Source of the DNA: Altererythrobacter sp. B11 | Lineage (GTDB): Bacteria > Pseudomonadota > Alphaproteobacteria > Sphingomonadales > Sphingomonadaceae | Direction of reading: 5' to 3' | Length of the DNA stretch: 64,000 nt | NCBI RefSeq assembly: GCF_003569745.1 | Contig: NZ_AP018498.1 | Coordinates: 1,525,001 to 1,589,000, forward strand | Shown: piece after piece, positions 8,058-17,327 of the stretch | Position numbering within the stretch: position 1 is the first letter of the stretch | Layout of the letters: every line of letters starts with the position of its first letter | Notes under the pieces: generated by a model | The model's database searches: none | Told to the model about the DNA's origin: nothing | Seen by the model: only the letters and a program-made list of their open reading frames with translations | Translations under genes and position numbers: made by a program

Positions 8058-8633
8058 TCAGGCGGCGCGGACTTCGCTTACTTCGGGAACATAGTGCTTG
8101 AGCAGTCCCTCGATCCCGTTCTTCAGCGTGGCCGTGGAACTGGGACAGCCCGAACAGGCACCCTGCATGGTGAGATAGACAACGCCTTCGCGGAAGCCGC
8201 GATAGCGGATGTCGCCACCATCGCCCGCCACGGCGGGCCGCACGCGGGTTTCGATCAGTTCCTTGATCTGCGCCACGATCTCCGCATCGGCGGGATCATC
8301 GCCCATGTCCTCGTCCTCCGGCGGGACGGCGATGCCGCTGGCGCTGCCGGCGGCGAACAACGGGGCCTGGCTGACGAAGTGATCGAGCAGGACCGCCACC
8401 ACCTGGGGCTTCAGCATGCTCCAGTCCACGCCCGGCGCAGCGGTAACGGACACGAAATCGCGGCCGAAGAACACGCCCGTAACTTCGCCCGTATCGAACA
8501 GGGCTTCCGCCAGCGGGGAGGCTTCGGCCTCTTCCGGGCTCGCGAAATCGCGCGTGCCGGACGGCATCACCTGCTGCCCCGGCAGGAACTTCAGCGTGGC
8601 GGGATTGGGCGTGGTTTCGGTCTCGATGAACAT
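8058..8633 (-). CDS. NifU/Nfu-family Fe-S scaffold protein
   Basis: 191-aa protein with an N-terminal Nfu domain (MFIETETTPNPATLKFLPGQ) and a C-terminal NifU-like domain holding the cluster-binding GACSGCPSS motif (CxxC at about 159-162). This is the mitochondrial/alphaproteobacterial Nfu1 layout, which delivers 4Fe-4S clusters to client enzymes. The ATG at 8633 is chosen because upstream sequence in the longer frame falls partly in the palindromic repeat and the protein would begin with non-conserved residues. Confidence 0.93.
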   Translation of the reverse strand: MFIETETTPNPATLKFLPGQQVMPSGTRDFASPEEAEASPLAEALFDTGEVTGVFFGRDFVSVTAAPGVDWSMLKPQVVAVLLDHFVSQAPLFAAGSASGIAVPPEDEDMGDDPADAEIVAQIKELIETRVRPAVAGDGGDIRYRGFREGVVYLTMQGACSGCPSSTATLKNGIEGLLKHYVPEVSEVRAA

Positions 8634-8702
8634 GCCGCGGATGTAGGAGCCGCGGGCGCGCGCGGCAAGGCCGCAGGGGCGGCGGAATGGCGATGGCCGC
8701 GC

Positions 8703-8896
8703 GTGGCCTGCGACAGGCTCAGGCTGAGCGGGTGGGGTGGCCACGCCAACGTCACCCTTCCTTCGTCATTCCCGCGCAGGCGGGAATCCAGTCCGGCGGC
8801 GGCGCATTTCGCGCTGGATCCCCGCCTGCGCGGGGATGACGAGGGGTGGAGCGGATCACCCCTCCCGCTCGTCCTGAGCCTGTCGAAGGACGCGCG
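8703..8896. repeat. Nested palindromic repeat, complete A-B-A' copy
   Basis: Left arm A at 8703-8737, B palindrome at 8762-8842, inverted A arm at 8864-8896. It fills the 306-base gap between the Nfu gene and the M16 peptidase gene, which are divergent, so promoters for both must lie in or beside the repeat. No gene is seen in the gap. Confidence 0.9.
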
Positions 8897-8939
8897 TTAT
8901 TCACTGTCCCTTCATCCCTAGCCCCCCTATTGACGGGCC

Positions 8940-11867
8940 ATGACTTTCTCCCTGCGCGCCCTGCGCTTCCTTGCCCCGCTGGCTCTTCTCGCCCCGCTTC
9001 CCACCGCTGCGCAGCAGGCGGCCGCGCCGCTGCCGGTGGCGCCCGAGCAGGCGGCCATTCCGCTCTATGCCCAGCCGGACGATCCGTGGATCTATCGCGG
9101 CACGGACATTCCGGTGGATGGCGACTGGCTGTTTGGCGAGATGCCGAACGGGGTGCGTTATGCCGTGCGCAACAACGGTGTGCCGCCGGGGCAGGTGTCC
9201 ATCCGCGTGCGGATCGACGCCGGATCGCTGTATGAAACCGATGCGGAGCGGGGCTTCGCCCATCTGATCGAGCATCTGGTGTTCCGCGAATCGGAATATC
9301 TGGGTGATGGCGAGGCGATCCCGCATTTTCAGCGACTGGGCGCGAGCCTGGGCAATGATACCAATGCGATCACCAGCCCGACGCAGACCGTGTTCAAGCT
9401 GGACCTGCCGAATGCCCGCCCGGCGACGCTGGACGAGAGCATCCGCCTGCTTTCCGGCATGATCCGCGAGCCGGTGCTGAGCCAGAAGAACATCGACACC
9501 GAGGTGCCGATCGTGCTGGCCGAACGGCGCGAGCGGACCGGGCCGGAATCGCGCATCGCCGATGCCACGCGGCAATTGTTCTTCTCCGGGCAGCGACTGG
9601 CGGAGCGAGGCCCGATCGGCGATACGAAGACGCTGCAAAACGCCAGGGCGAGCGCCGTGCAGGCTTTCCACGATCGCTGGTATCGCCCGGAAAACGCCGT
9701 GATCGTGGTGGTGGGCGATGCCGATCCGCAGCAGCTGGCGGTACTGGTGGAACGCTATTTCGCGGACTGGAAGGTGCCGGGCAAGCCCGCGCCGCAGCCC
9801 GATTTCGGCAAGCCGGATGCGCCCAAGGGCGCCGATCCAGCCAATCCCGTGGGAGAAACGCGGGTGCTGGTGGAACCGGGCCAGCCGCGCGGGCTGACCT
9901 ATGCCATCCTGCGTCCCTGGCATCAGGTGACGGACAATCTCGAATACAATCGCGGCCTGCTGATCGATGCCATCGCCGAGGCGATCATCAACCGGCGGCT
10001 GGAAACGCGCGCGCGGGCCGGCGGCAGCTTCCTGTATGCCGCCATAGAGGAGCAGAAGACCAGCCGCTCCGCCGATGCGACCTATGTCGCCTTCGCACCG
10101 CTGACTGCGGACTGGAAGACGGCGCTGGCCGATGTCCGCGCGGTGATCGCCGATGCGGTGGCCGAGCCGCCGAGCCAGGACGAGATCGACCGCGAGCTGG
10201 CGGAATATGACGTCGTCTTCGCCAACATGGTGGAGCAGAGCCGCATCCAGGCCGGTTCCAAGCTGGCGGACGACGTGGTGAATGCGGTGGACATTCGCGA
10301 AGCGGTGGCCTCGCCCGAAACGGTGCTGCAGGTGTTCCGCACCATGCGCGATCGCTTCACGCCCGAGGCCATTCACGAACATACGCAGGAGCTGTTCTCC
10401 GGCCCGGTGATCCGCGCCATGCTGCTGACGCCGGAGGCGGGGGAGGCAACCGCGGCCGATCTGCGCCAGGCGCTGCTGGCGCCGGTGGATATGAGCCGCG
10501 CCGGGCGCAGCGATGCCGCGCCGATCAGCTTCGCCGATCTTCCGCCCGTGGGCGTCCCGGCCGATCCGGTGACGCGCGAGCCGCTGGGCGTGTTCGATGT
10601 GGAGAAGGTCACCTTCGCCAATGGCGTGCGCGCTCTGCTGTGGCCGACGGACAACGAGCCCGGCCGCGCCACGGTGCGGGTGCGCTTCGGCCGCGGCTGG
10701 CAGGCCGTGGGCAAGGATGAAGGCGCCTATGCCGCGCTGGGCGAGATGGCGCTGGTCGGCTCGGGCGAGGGTGCGCTGGGGCAGGACGAGCTGGACCGGA
10801 TCGCCACCGGCCGCAAGCTGGGCTTCGACTTCCGCATCGAGGACGGTACCTTCGTGTTCGAGGGGCAGACCCGGGCGGAGGATGTGGCGGACCAGCTCTA
10901 TCTCTTCGCTGCCAAGCTCGCCATGCCGCGGTGGGATACGGCGCCGCTGGAACGGGCCAAGGCCAGCGCGCTGCTGACCTATGATTCCTATGCCGGCAAT
11001 CCCAACGGAGTGCTCAACCGCGATCTCGACTGGCTGCTGCATGATCGCGATCCGCGCTACAAGACCCCGACGCCGGACGAGCTGCGGGCGACCACGCCCG
11101 AAGGCTTCCGGGCGGTGTGGGAACGCCTGCTCGCGCAGGGGCCGGTAGAGGTCGACATCTTCGGCGATTTCGACCGGGAAGCGGCCGTGGCGGCGCTTTC
11201 CCGCACCTTCGGCGCGCTGGCGCCGCGGCCGATGGAAGGGCCGGCGGTGCTGCCCGCCCCGGCCGAATTCCCCGCGCCCAACAGCAAGCCGATGGTGCTG
11301 ACCCACAATGGCGAGGCGGATCAGGCAGCGGCGCTGATCGCATGGCCCACGGGCGGCGGATCGGCCGGGCTGCCGGAAAGCCGCAAGCTGGAACTGCTGG
11401 CGCAGATCTTCTCCAACCGCCTGCTGGATGCGCTGCGCGAACGGGCGGGGGCGAGCTATTCGCCTTACGTCGCCTCGGGCTGGCCGCTCGATATCGACAA
11501 TGGCGGCCGCATGCTGGCGCTGGCGCAGCTTTCGCCCACGCAGGTGCCCGCCTTCTTTGAAGCGGCGGACAAGATCGCCACTGACCTTGCCGCCACCGGT
11601 CCCACTAAGGACGAGATGGGCCGCGTGACCGAGCCGATGCTGCAGTTGCTGTACCGGCTGCAAACGGGCCACACCTTCTGGCTGAACCAGCTGCAGGGGG
11701 CGAGCTTCGACCCCAACCGGGTAGACAAGCTGGGCAGCATCGTGGCCGATTACACCCAGACCACGCCGGAGGAGATCAAGGCGCTGGCAGCACGCTATCT
11801 CGCGGCGCATGGCGGCTGGCGGATGGCGGTGATGCCGAAGGGGACGGAAGCCGCCGCCGCCCCCTGA
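8940..11867 (+). CDS. Periplasmic M16-family zinc metallopeptidase
   Basis: 975-aa protein with a Sec signal peptide (hydrophobic stretch to PTAAQQ). The first M16 domain has the inverted zinc motif HLIEH at about residues 107-111 within GFAHLIEHLVFRES, and the distal Glu is expected further on. The second half repeats the M16 fold without an HxxEH, as in two-domain inactive/active M16 proteins such as PqqL and pitrilysin. The predicted location is periplasm or membrane surface. Substrates are unknown; bacterial relatives degrade peptides or receptor-derived fragments. It stands alone as a transcription unit after a repeat. Confidence 0.92.
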   Translation: MTFSLRALRFLAPLALLAPLPTAAQQAAAPLPVAPEQAAIPLYAQPDDPWIYRGTDIPVDGDWLFGEMPNGVRYAVRNNGVPPGQVSIRVRIDAGSLYETDAERGFAHLIEHLVFRESEYLGDGEAIPHFQRLGASLGNDTNAITSPTQTVFKLDLPNARPATLDESIRLLSGMIREPVLSQKNIDTEVPIVLAERRERTGPESRIADATRQLFFSGQRLAERGPIGDTKTLQNARASAVQAFHDRWYRPENAVIVVVGDADPQQLAVLVERYFADWKVPGKPAPQPDFGKPDAPKGADPANPVGETRVLVEPGQPRGLTYAILRPWHQVTDNLEYNRGLLIDAIAEAIINRRLETRARAGGSFLYAAIEEQKTSRSADATYVAFAPLTADWKTALADVRAVIADAVAEPPSQDEIDRELAEYDVVFANMVEQSRIQAGSKLADDVVNAVDIREAVASPETVLQVFRTMRDRFTPEAIHEHTQELFSGPVIRAMLLTPEAGEATAADLRQALLAPVDMSRAGRSDAAPISFADLPPVGVPADPVTREPLGVFDVEKVTFANGVRALLWPTDNEPGRATVRVRFGRGWQAVGKDEGAYAALGEMALVGSGEGALGQDELDRIATGRKLGFDFRIEDGTFVFEGQTRAEDVADQLYLFAAKLAMPRWDTAPLERAKASALLTYDSYAGNPNGVLNRDLDWLLHDRDPRYKTPTPDELRATTPEGFRAVWERLLAQGPVEVDIFGDFDREAAVAALSRTFGALAPRPMEGPAVLPAPAEFPAPNSKPMVLTHNGEADQAAALIAWPTGGGSAGLPESRKLELLAQIFSNRLLDALRERAGASYSPYVASGWPLDIDNGGRMLALAQLSPTQVPAFFEAADKIATDLAATGPTKDEMGRVTEPMLQLLYRLQTGHTFWLNQLQGASFDPNRVDKLGSIVADYTQTTPEEIKALAARYLAAHGGWRMAVMPKGTEAAAAP

Positions 11868-11884
11868 TCGGCCCTTCCCGATCG

Positions 11885-11914
11885 CTGGCGCCCGCCCCCG
11901 CGCGGGTGGCGCCA
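11885..11914 (+). terminator. Hairpin after the M16 peptidase gene
   Basis: TGGCGCC is repeated inverted as GGCGCCA with a GC-rich interior, 17 bases after the peptidase stop. There is no T tract, so termination is inferred from position and stem only. Confidence 0.4.
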
Positions 11915-12010
11915 AAGCGATAACCGATGTAACATTTGCGCGGCGGCGCCTGCGGGAGTAGGGGCTCCGCCCTTATCCGCACATCCCCATCCGTAAGCTG
12001 GATTTTTGAC

Positions 12011-13384
12011 GTGGCACAGAATTGGACCCCGCAGGGCTGGAAGAGCTTCGAGGCGAAGCATCTCCCCGCCTATGAAGACGCAGAGGCGCTGGAGGCGGCG
12101 GAGCGCACGCTCGCCAATTATCCGCCGCTCGTCTTTGCGGGCGAGGCGCGCGCGCTGAAGGCGGAACTGGCGGAAGTGTGCCATGGCCGCGGTTTCCTGC
12201 TGCAGGGCGGGGATTGCGCGGAAAGCTTCGCGGAATTCCACCCGAACAACATCCGCGATACCTTCCGCGTGCTGCTGCAGATGGCGGCGGTGATGATCTT
12301 CGCCAGCAAGATGCCGGTGGTGAAGGTGGGCCGCATGGCGGGCCAGTTCGCCAAGCCGCGCAGCGCGCCGACGGAGACGCAGGGCGATCTCACCCTGCCG
12401 AGCTATCTGGGCGACATCATCAACGGCATCGATTTCAACGAGGCCGACCGCCGCAACGATCCGCAGCGGATGATCCGCGCCTACAGCCAGTCGGCCGCGA
12501 CGCTGAACCTGCTGCGTGCCTTTGCCGGCGGCGGCTATGCCAATCTGCGCCAGGTGCACAACTGGACGCTCGATTTCATGGGCCGCAGCCCCTGGGCGGA
12601 CCGCTTCAGCGACATCGCCGACCGCATCGGCGAGGCGCTGGACTTCATGGAAGCCTGCGGCATCGATCCGGAAAACACCCCGCAGCTGAAGAGCGCGCCG
12701 TTCTACACCAGCCACGAGGCGCTGCTGCTGCAGTACGAGGAGGCGCTGACCCGGCAGGATTCGCTCACCGGCGACTGGTATGACACCAGCGCCCACATGC
12801 TGTGGATCGGCGATCGCACGCGCTTCGATGGCAGCGCGCATGTGGAATTCCTGCGCGGCGTGGGCAATCCGATCGGCATGAAATGCGGCCCCAGCCTGGA
12901 GCCCGATGCGCTGCTGCGGATGCTCGACACGCTGAACCCGGGCCGCGAGCCGGGGCGGATGACGCTGATCAGCCGCTTCGGGCATGACAAGGTGGAAGCG
13001 GGCCTGCCCCGGCTGGTGCGCGCGGTGAAGCGCGAAGGCCATCCGGTGGTGTGGAGCTGCGACCCGATGCACGGCAATGTCATCAAGGCCGAAAGCGGCC
13101 TGAAGACGCGCCCGTTCGACCGCATCCTGTCCGAGGTGAAGGGCTTCTTCGCCGTTCATCGCGCCGAAGGCACCCATGCCGGCGGCGTGCATATCGAAAT
13201 GACCGGGCAGGACGTGACCGAATGCACCGGCGGCGCGGTGGCGATCACCGACGAGGCGCTGGCCGACCGCTATCGCACCCATTGCGATCCCCGGCTCAAT
13301 GCCGCGCAGTCGCTGGAACTCGCCTTCCTGCTGGCCGAGATGCTCAATCTCGAAGTGCAGGAACGGCACAAGGACGCCGCCTGA
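12011..13384 (+). CDS. Class II 3-deoxy-7-phosphoheptulonate (DAHP) synthase
   Basis: 457-aa plant/mycobacterial-type DAHP synthase, which condenses phosphoenolpyruvate with erythrose 4-phosphate in the first shikimate step. Landmarks are [36 protein letters not shown] and [10 protein letters not shown]. The start is GTG at 12011, giving [19 protein letters not shown]. An upstream ATG at 11936 would add unrelated residues. No feedback-regulatory ACT domain is visible. It is not in an operon with other aro genes here. Confidence 0.95.
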   Translation: MAQNWTPQGWKSFEAKHLPAYEDAEALEAAERTLANYPPLVFAGEARALKAELAEVCHGRGFLLQGGDCAESFAEFHPNNIRDTFRVLLQMAAVMIFASKMPVVKVGRMAGQFAKPRSAPTETQGDLTLPSYLGDIINGIDFNEADRRNDPQRMIRAYSQSAATLNLLRAFAGGGYANLRQVHNWTLDFMGRSPWADRFSDIADRIGEALDFMEACGIDPENTPQLKSAPFYTSHEALLLQYEEALTRQDSLTGDWYDTSAHMLWIGDRTRFDGSAHVEFLRGVGNPIGMKCGPSLEPDALLRMLDTLNPGREPGRMTLISRFGHDKVEAGLPRLVRAVKREGHPVVWSCDPMHGNVIKAESGLKTRPFDRILSEVKGFFAVHRAEGTHAGGVHIEMTGQDVTECTGGAVAITDEALADRYRTHCDPRLNAAQSLELAFLLAEMLNLEVQERHKDAA

Positions 13385-13493
13385 TTTTCGTGCTGCCGGC
13401 TGCCCTGTAGGGGGCGGCCGGCGAGCGACTGGTGCGCACAGCGGGGCGGGGGCTGGGCTTCCGCCTCGTTTCCGATTTTAGTGCGGCCGTAGC

Positions 13494-13990
13494 GCGCGTC
13501 CTTCGACAGGCTCAGGACGAGCGGGGGGAGTGGCCCGCTGCCCCCTGCTTGGTTATTCCCCCGCAGCGGGAATACCCCCCTTTTCGTCATTCCCGCGCAG
13601 GCGGGAATCCAGCGCGGCCCTCGCCACGCCCGCTTTCCCGCTCCACTCAATTCATCGCGCAGCAACGCTTGGAACGCCGTGGAACAGGGTTCATTGGCGG
13701 AAAAGCTGGGCCCGCATGAGGGCGTGCCTTCGCTGCGCCTGAGGCCGGAATTCACGGTGGAAAGAGCTCCGTCGGCGTAGCGAAGCGGTGGGGTGTAGGA
13801 CATGCGGAAGGGGCGGGCATTTCCCACCACCGTCGTCATCCCCGCGCAGGCGGGGATGACGCGCGTGAGCTGCCGACGCCGGACTGGATTCCCGCCTGCG
13901 CGGGAATGACGAAACTAATTGATTGAGGACTGGGCGATGCCGAACTCACCCTCACCCTCGTCATTCCCGCGAAGGCGGGAATCCAGTCCG
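13494..13990. repeat. Repeat-filled intergenic region (A, half-B, C, B, half-B)
   Basis: Between the DAHP synthase stop and egtB there are about 700 bases with no convincing gene. They hold motif A (13494-13527), a left half of B (13583-13612), a full repeat C (about 13645-13803, plus orientation of the shared core), a B palindrome (13834-13913) and another half B (13958-13990). Repeat C here contains, on the minus strand, an open frame starting MSYTPPLRYADGALSTV that continues through FSANEPCSTAFQALL. Confidence 0.85.
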
Positions 13991-14096
13991 GCGGCAGGGC
14001 GCCGTGGTTCCCTTCAAAAGGGAACATCTTTTTCGATTGCGCTTTAAGCTGTCACGACCGTTCGCCATATCAGGACGGCAAGGGAGGACACGCGCT

Positions 14097-15368
14097 ATCG
14101 CTTCTCAGCAGGCCCGCCACGGCGCGGACGATGCAGCCAAGCCTACATTGGCGCAGCGTTTCGCCGCCACTCGCCGGCTCAGCACCGCGCTGGCCGAGCC
14201 CCTGTCCGAAGCGGACGCGACGGTGCAGTCCATGCCCGATGCCTCCCCGGCGAAATGGCATCTGGCGCACACCACCTGGTTCTTCGAAACCTTCCTGCTG
14301 CGCGATCACCTGCCAGGCTATCGCCTGTATGAGGATCGCTGGCCCTTCCTGTTCAATTCCTATTACGAGGCGGAGGGCGCCCGCATCGCGCGTGACCAGC
14401 GCGGGCTGATCTCCCGCCCCTCGCTCGATGAAGTGCATGACTGGCGCGAATATGTGGATGCGGCGATGGAGCCGCTGCTGGGTGATCCGGCACTGGCAGG
14501 GCTGATCGAACTCGGCATCGCGCATGAACAGCAGCATCAGGAATTGCTGCTGACCGACATCAAGCACGCGCTGAGTAAGAACCCGCTCGGCCCCGCCATG
14601 TGGCGCGGGCGCCACGCGGGTGCGCCGCTGCTGCGGGCCGACCAGCCGGAATGGCTTGCCCACCCCGGCGGCATCGCCCGTATCGGCCATCAGGAAGAGG
14701 GCTTCGCCTTCGACAACGAAGGCCCCGCGCATCGCGTGCTGCTGGAACCCTTCGCGCTGCGCAGCACGCTGGTGACCAATGGCGAATGGGCGGAATTCAT
14801 CGCCGACGGCGGCTATCGCACGGCGGCGCTGTGGCTCTCCGACGGCTGGGCCTGGGTGAAGCGCCGCGGGATCGAGGCGCCGCTCTATTGGCGGGGCGAT
14901 GAGGCCTTCACCCATTGCGGCTGGGAAGCGCGCGATCCGGCGGCGCCGGTGACGCACATCTCCTATTACGAGGCGGATGCCTTCGCCAGCTGGGCGGGCG
15001 CGCGCCTGCCGACCGAATTCGAATGGGAAGCGGTGGCGCGCGGGCAGGGCGAGTCCGCCGAACCGGCGCATGATCCCGCAGGCGGCAACCAGCTGGACGC
15101 CGCAGCGCCGCCGCTGCCGCGCGGCGGGCATGATCTGTTCGGCGATTGCTGGCAATTCACCCGCTCCGCCTATCTTCCCTATCCCCGCTTCGCCCCGGCG
15201 GAAGGAGCGGTGGGCGAGTATAACGGCAAGTTCATGGCCGGGCAGTGGGTGCTCAAGGGCGCCAGCTGCGCCACGGTGCGCGGCCATTCGCGCGCTTCCT
15301 ATCGCAATTTCTTCTATCCGCAGCAGCGCTGGCAGTTCACCGGCCTGCGTCTGGCGAAGGACGTCTGA
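14097..15368 (+). CDS. egtB: Ergothioneine biosynthesis protein EgtB
   Basis: Iron-dependent sulfoxide synthase that joins hercynine to a cysteine-containing thiol. The N-terminal DinB-like domain carries KWHLAHTTWFFE and HEQQHQELLLTD, which together supply the 3-His iron site. The C-terminal FGE-sulfatase-like domain runs from about residue 190 to GASCATVRGHSRASYRNFFYP. No ATG lies in the likely start area. An ATC codon at 14097 sits eight bases after AGGGAGGA and gives a plausible N-terminus (ASQQARHGADDAAKPTLAQRF after the initiator); the next candidate is TTG at 14148. The stop overlaps egtD (TGATG). Confidence 0.92.
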   Translation: MASQQARHGADDAAKPTLAQRFAATRRLSTALAEPLSEADATVQSMPDASPAKWHLAHTTWFFETFLLRDHLPGYRLYEDRWPFLFNSYYEAEGARIARDQRGLISRPSLDEVHDWREYVDAAMEPLLGDPALAGLIELGIAHEQQHQELLLTDIKHALSKNPLGPAMWRGRHAGAPLLRADQPEWLAHPGGIARIGHQEEGFAFDNEGPAHRVLLEPFALRSTLVTNGEWAEFIADGGYRTAALWLSDGWAWVKRRGIEAPLYWRGDEAFTHCGWEARDPAAPVTHISYYEADAFASWAGARLPTEFEWEAVARGQGESAEPAHDPAGGNQLDAAAPPLPRGGHDLFGDCWQFTRSAYLPYPRFAPAEGAVGEYNGKFMAGQWVLKGASCATVRGHSRASYRNFFYPQQRWQFTGLRLAKDV

Positions 15369-16351
15369 TGGCTGCTTCCGGCATTGCCCTGGTCGAACTG
15401 GATGAGCGCGGGGTGGACAAGGCCTTCCGCGCCGATGTGCTGGAAGGCCTGTCGCAATGGCCCAAGGCGATCCCGGCGCGCTGGCTCTATGACGACGCCG
15501 GATCGCAATTGTTCGAGGATATCACGGCCCTGCCGGAATATTATCCCACCCGGTCGGAGCGGCAAATCCTCGAGCATCGGCAGGCGGATTTTGCCCGGCT
15601 GATCGGCCCCGGCCGGGCGGTGGTGGAATTCGGCTCCGGCTCGTCGGTCAAGACGCCGCTGTTGCTGGGCGCGATCGATCCGGCCGCCTATGTGCCACTG
15701 GATATTGCGGGCGATTTCCTGCGCGCGGCGGCGCGCGACCTTTCGGCCAAGTTCCCCGGCCTGCCGGTCTATCCGGTGGAGGCCGATTTCATGAAGCCGG
15801 TGACCCTGCCGGACGAAGTGGAAGACCTGCCCAAGCTGGGCTTCTTCCCGGGCTCCACCATCGGCAATATGGTGGCCCGTACGGCGGTGGATCTGCTGCG
15901 ATCCATGCGCCAGACGCTGGGCGAAAGCTCGATGCTGCTGATCGGCATGGATCTGATCAAGGATCCGCAGGTGCTGATCGCGGCCTATGACGATGCGCAG
16001 GGCGTCACCGCCGAATTCAACCTGAACCTTGCCCGCCGGGTGAACCGCGAGCTGAAGGGCACGATCCCGGTGGACAAGCTGCGCCATGTCGCGCGCTGGA
16101 ACGACACCTTCGCCCGGATCGAAATGCACCTGGAGGCGCAGGAGGATATTGCCTTCGAAATCTCCGGCCGCGCCTTCGCCATGGAGAAGGGCGAGACGAT
16201 CCACACCGAAAACAGCCATAAGTTCGACCGGCGCAGCCAATATACGCTGCTGCTGGCGGGCGGCTGGACGCCGGAGGAGCGGTGGCTGGACAGCGAGGGG
16301 CGCTTCTCGCTGGTGCTCGCCAGTGCAACCCGGCCGCGCAACGCACCGTGA
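15368..16351 (+). CDS. egtD: L-histidine N-alpha-methyltransferase EgtD
   Basis: 327-aa SAM-dependent enzyme that trimethylates histidine to hercynine, the first step of ergothioneine synthesis. Family landmarks are WLYDDAGSQLFEDITALPEY, the SAM-binding VVEFGSGSSVKT, FFPGSTIGNM and the late ENSHKF segment. Its ATG overlaps the egtB stop by one base and its own stop overlaps the next start (GTGA), so the three genes are tightly coupled. Confidence 0.96.
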   Translation: MAASGIALVELDERGVDKAFRADVLEGLSQWPKAIPARWLYDDAGSQLFEDITALPEYYPTRSERQILEHRQADFARLIGPGRAVVEFGSGSSVKTPLLLGAIDPAAYVPLDIAGDFLRAAARDLSAKFPGLPVYPVEADFMKPVTLPDEVEDLPKLGFFPGSTIGNMVARTAVDLLRSMRQTLGESSMLLIGMDLIKDPQVLIAAYDDAQGVTAEFNLNLARRVNRELKGTIPVDKLRHVARWNDTFARIEMHLEAQEDIAFEISGRAFAMEKGETIHTENSHKFDRRSQYTLLLAGGWTPEERWLDSEGRFSLVLASATRPRNAP

Positions 16352-17283
16352 GCGGGTGGCCGCGCCTCGATTACGCGGTGGACCGGCCGACGATCGAGAC
16401 GATCCACGCATTGCTGCAACTGCTGGGCAAGCTGCCCGTGCGGCTGCATCCCTGGCTCAACCACGGCTGGCACGTGGCCTTGCGGATGACCCCCTGCGGG
16501 GCGATCACCCGCAGCCTTCCGGCGGGCGGGCGGCATTTCACCGCCGAATTCGATTTCCTGCGCGGGCGCATCCGCCTTGCCTGCGACAATGGCGACAGTG
16601 CCGAACTGCCGGTGGTGGGCAAGAGCGTGGCCGAAGTGCATGGGGAACTGACCGCGCTGCTCGGCAGCCTCGGCCTGCCAGCGCCGCTATGGGGCGGGCC
16701 GAATGAAACGCCCGATCCTGTGCCCTTCGCACAGGATCATGCGCCGCGCCCATGGAATGGCGAAGCGGCGCGGCGGCTGCACGGCGCGTTACTGCAGGCA
16801 GATCGCTGCTTCACCGCCTTCCGCTCGCTCTATCGCGGCAAATCCTCGCCCAGCCATCTGTTCTGGGGCAGCTTCGATCTGGCGATCACGCGCTTTTCGG
16901 GGCGTGCGGCGCCGGAGCATCCCGGGGGCATTCCCGCGCTGCCCGATGCGGTGACGCGGGAGGCCTATAGCCAGGAAGTGATCAGCGCGGGCTTCTGGCC
17001 CGGCGGTGGCGGCTATGACGAGGCGGCCTTCTACGCCTATGCCTATCCCGTGCCAGCGGGGCTGGGCGAACAGCCGCTGCGCCCGCCGCAGGCCTTCTGG
17101 CATGCGCCGCTGGGTGAGTTCCTGCTGCCCTATCGCGCCGTCAGCGAAGCGGCCGAGCCGGAGACGGTGCTGCAGGAGTTCCTGCAATCGACCTATGCCG
17201 CCGCGGCGAAGCTGCTCGACTGGCCGGAAGGGCTGGTGACGGCGGAGCAGCCCTGCATCGGCCACCCGCCGCACGCCGATTGA
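16348..17283 (+). CDS. DUF5996 family protein
   Basis: 311-aa protein of unknown function that matches DUF5996 (WPRLDYAVDRPTIETIHALL, LNHGWHVALRMTPCG, FDFLRGRIRL, SPSHLFWGSFDLAITRFSGR, FYAYAYPVP). No signal peptide or membrane span. The GTG at 16348 shares four bases with the egtD stop, indicating translational coupling. The many Trp/His/Tyr residues resemble an enzyme core, but no catalytic motif is recognisable to me. Association with egtB-egtD suggests a role linked to ergothioneine or histidine-derived thiols; this is inference. Confidence 0.82.
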   Translation: MSGWPRLDYAVDRPTIETIHALLQLLGKLPVRLHPWLNHGWHVALRMTPCGAITRSLPAGGRHFTAEFDFLRGRIRLACDNGDSAELPVVGKSVAEVHGELTALLGSLGLPAPLWGGPNETPDPVPFAQDHAPRPWNGEAARRLHGALLQADRCFTAFRSLYRGKSSPSHLFWGSFDLAITRFSGRAAPEHPGGIPALPDAVTREAYSQEVISAGFWPGGGGYDEAAFYAYAYPVPAGLGEQPLRPPQAFWHAPLGEFLLPYRAVSEAAEPETVLQEFLQSTYAAAAKLLDWPEGLVTAEQPCIGHPPHAD

Positions 17284-17327
17284 CTTCGGTCATCGAAAAA
17301 TCAGGCGGGGCCGCCTATATCGCCAGC

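Noticed and set aside
8901-11915. A 1004-codon open frame on the minus strand
   Set aside because: It is the antisense shadow of the M16 peptidase, with composition dominated by Arg, Gly, His and Gln and no domain.
13270-13839. A 189-codon minus-strand frame across the DAHP synthase end and repeats
   Set aside because: It is a concatenation of repeat C, half B and A sequence that runs into the antisense of a known gene; only the repeat C part is of interest.
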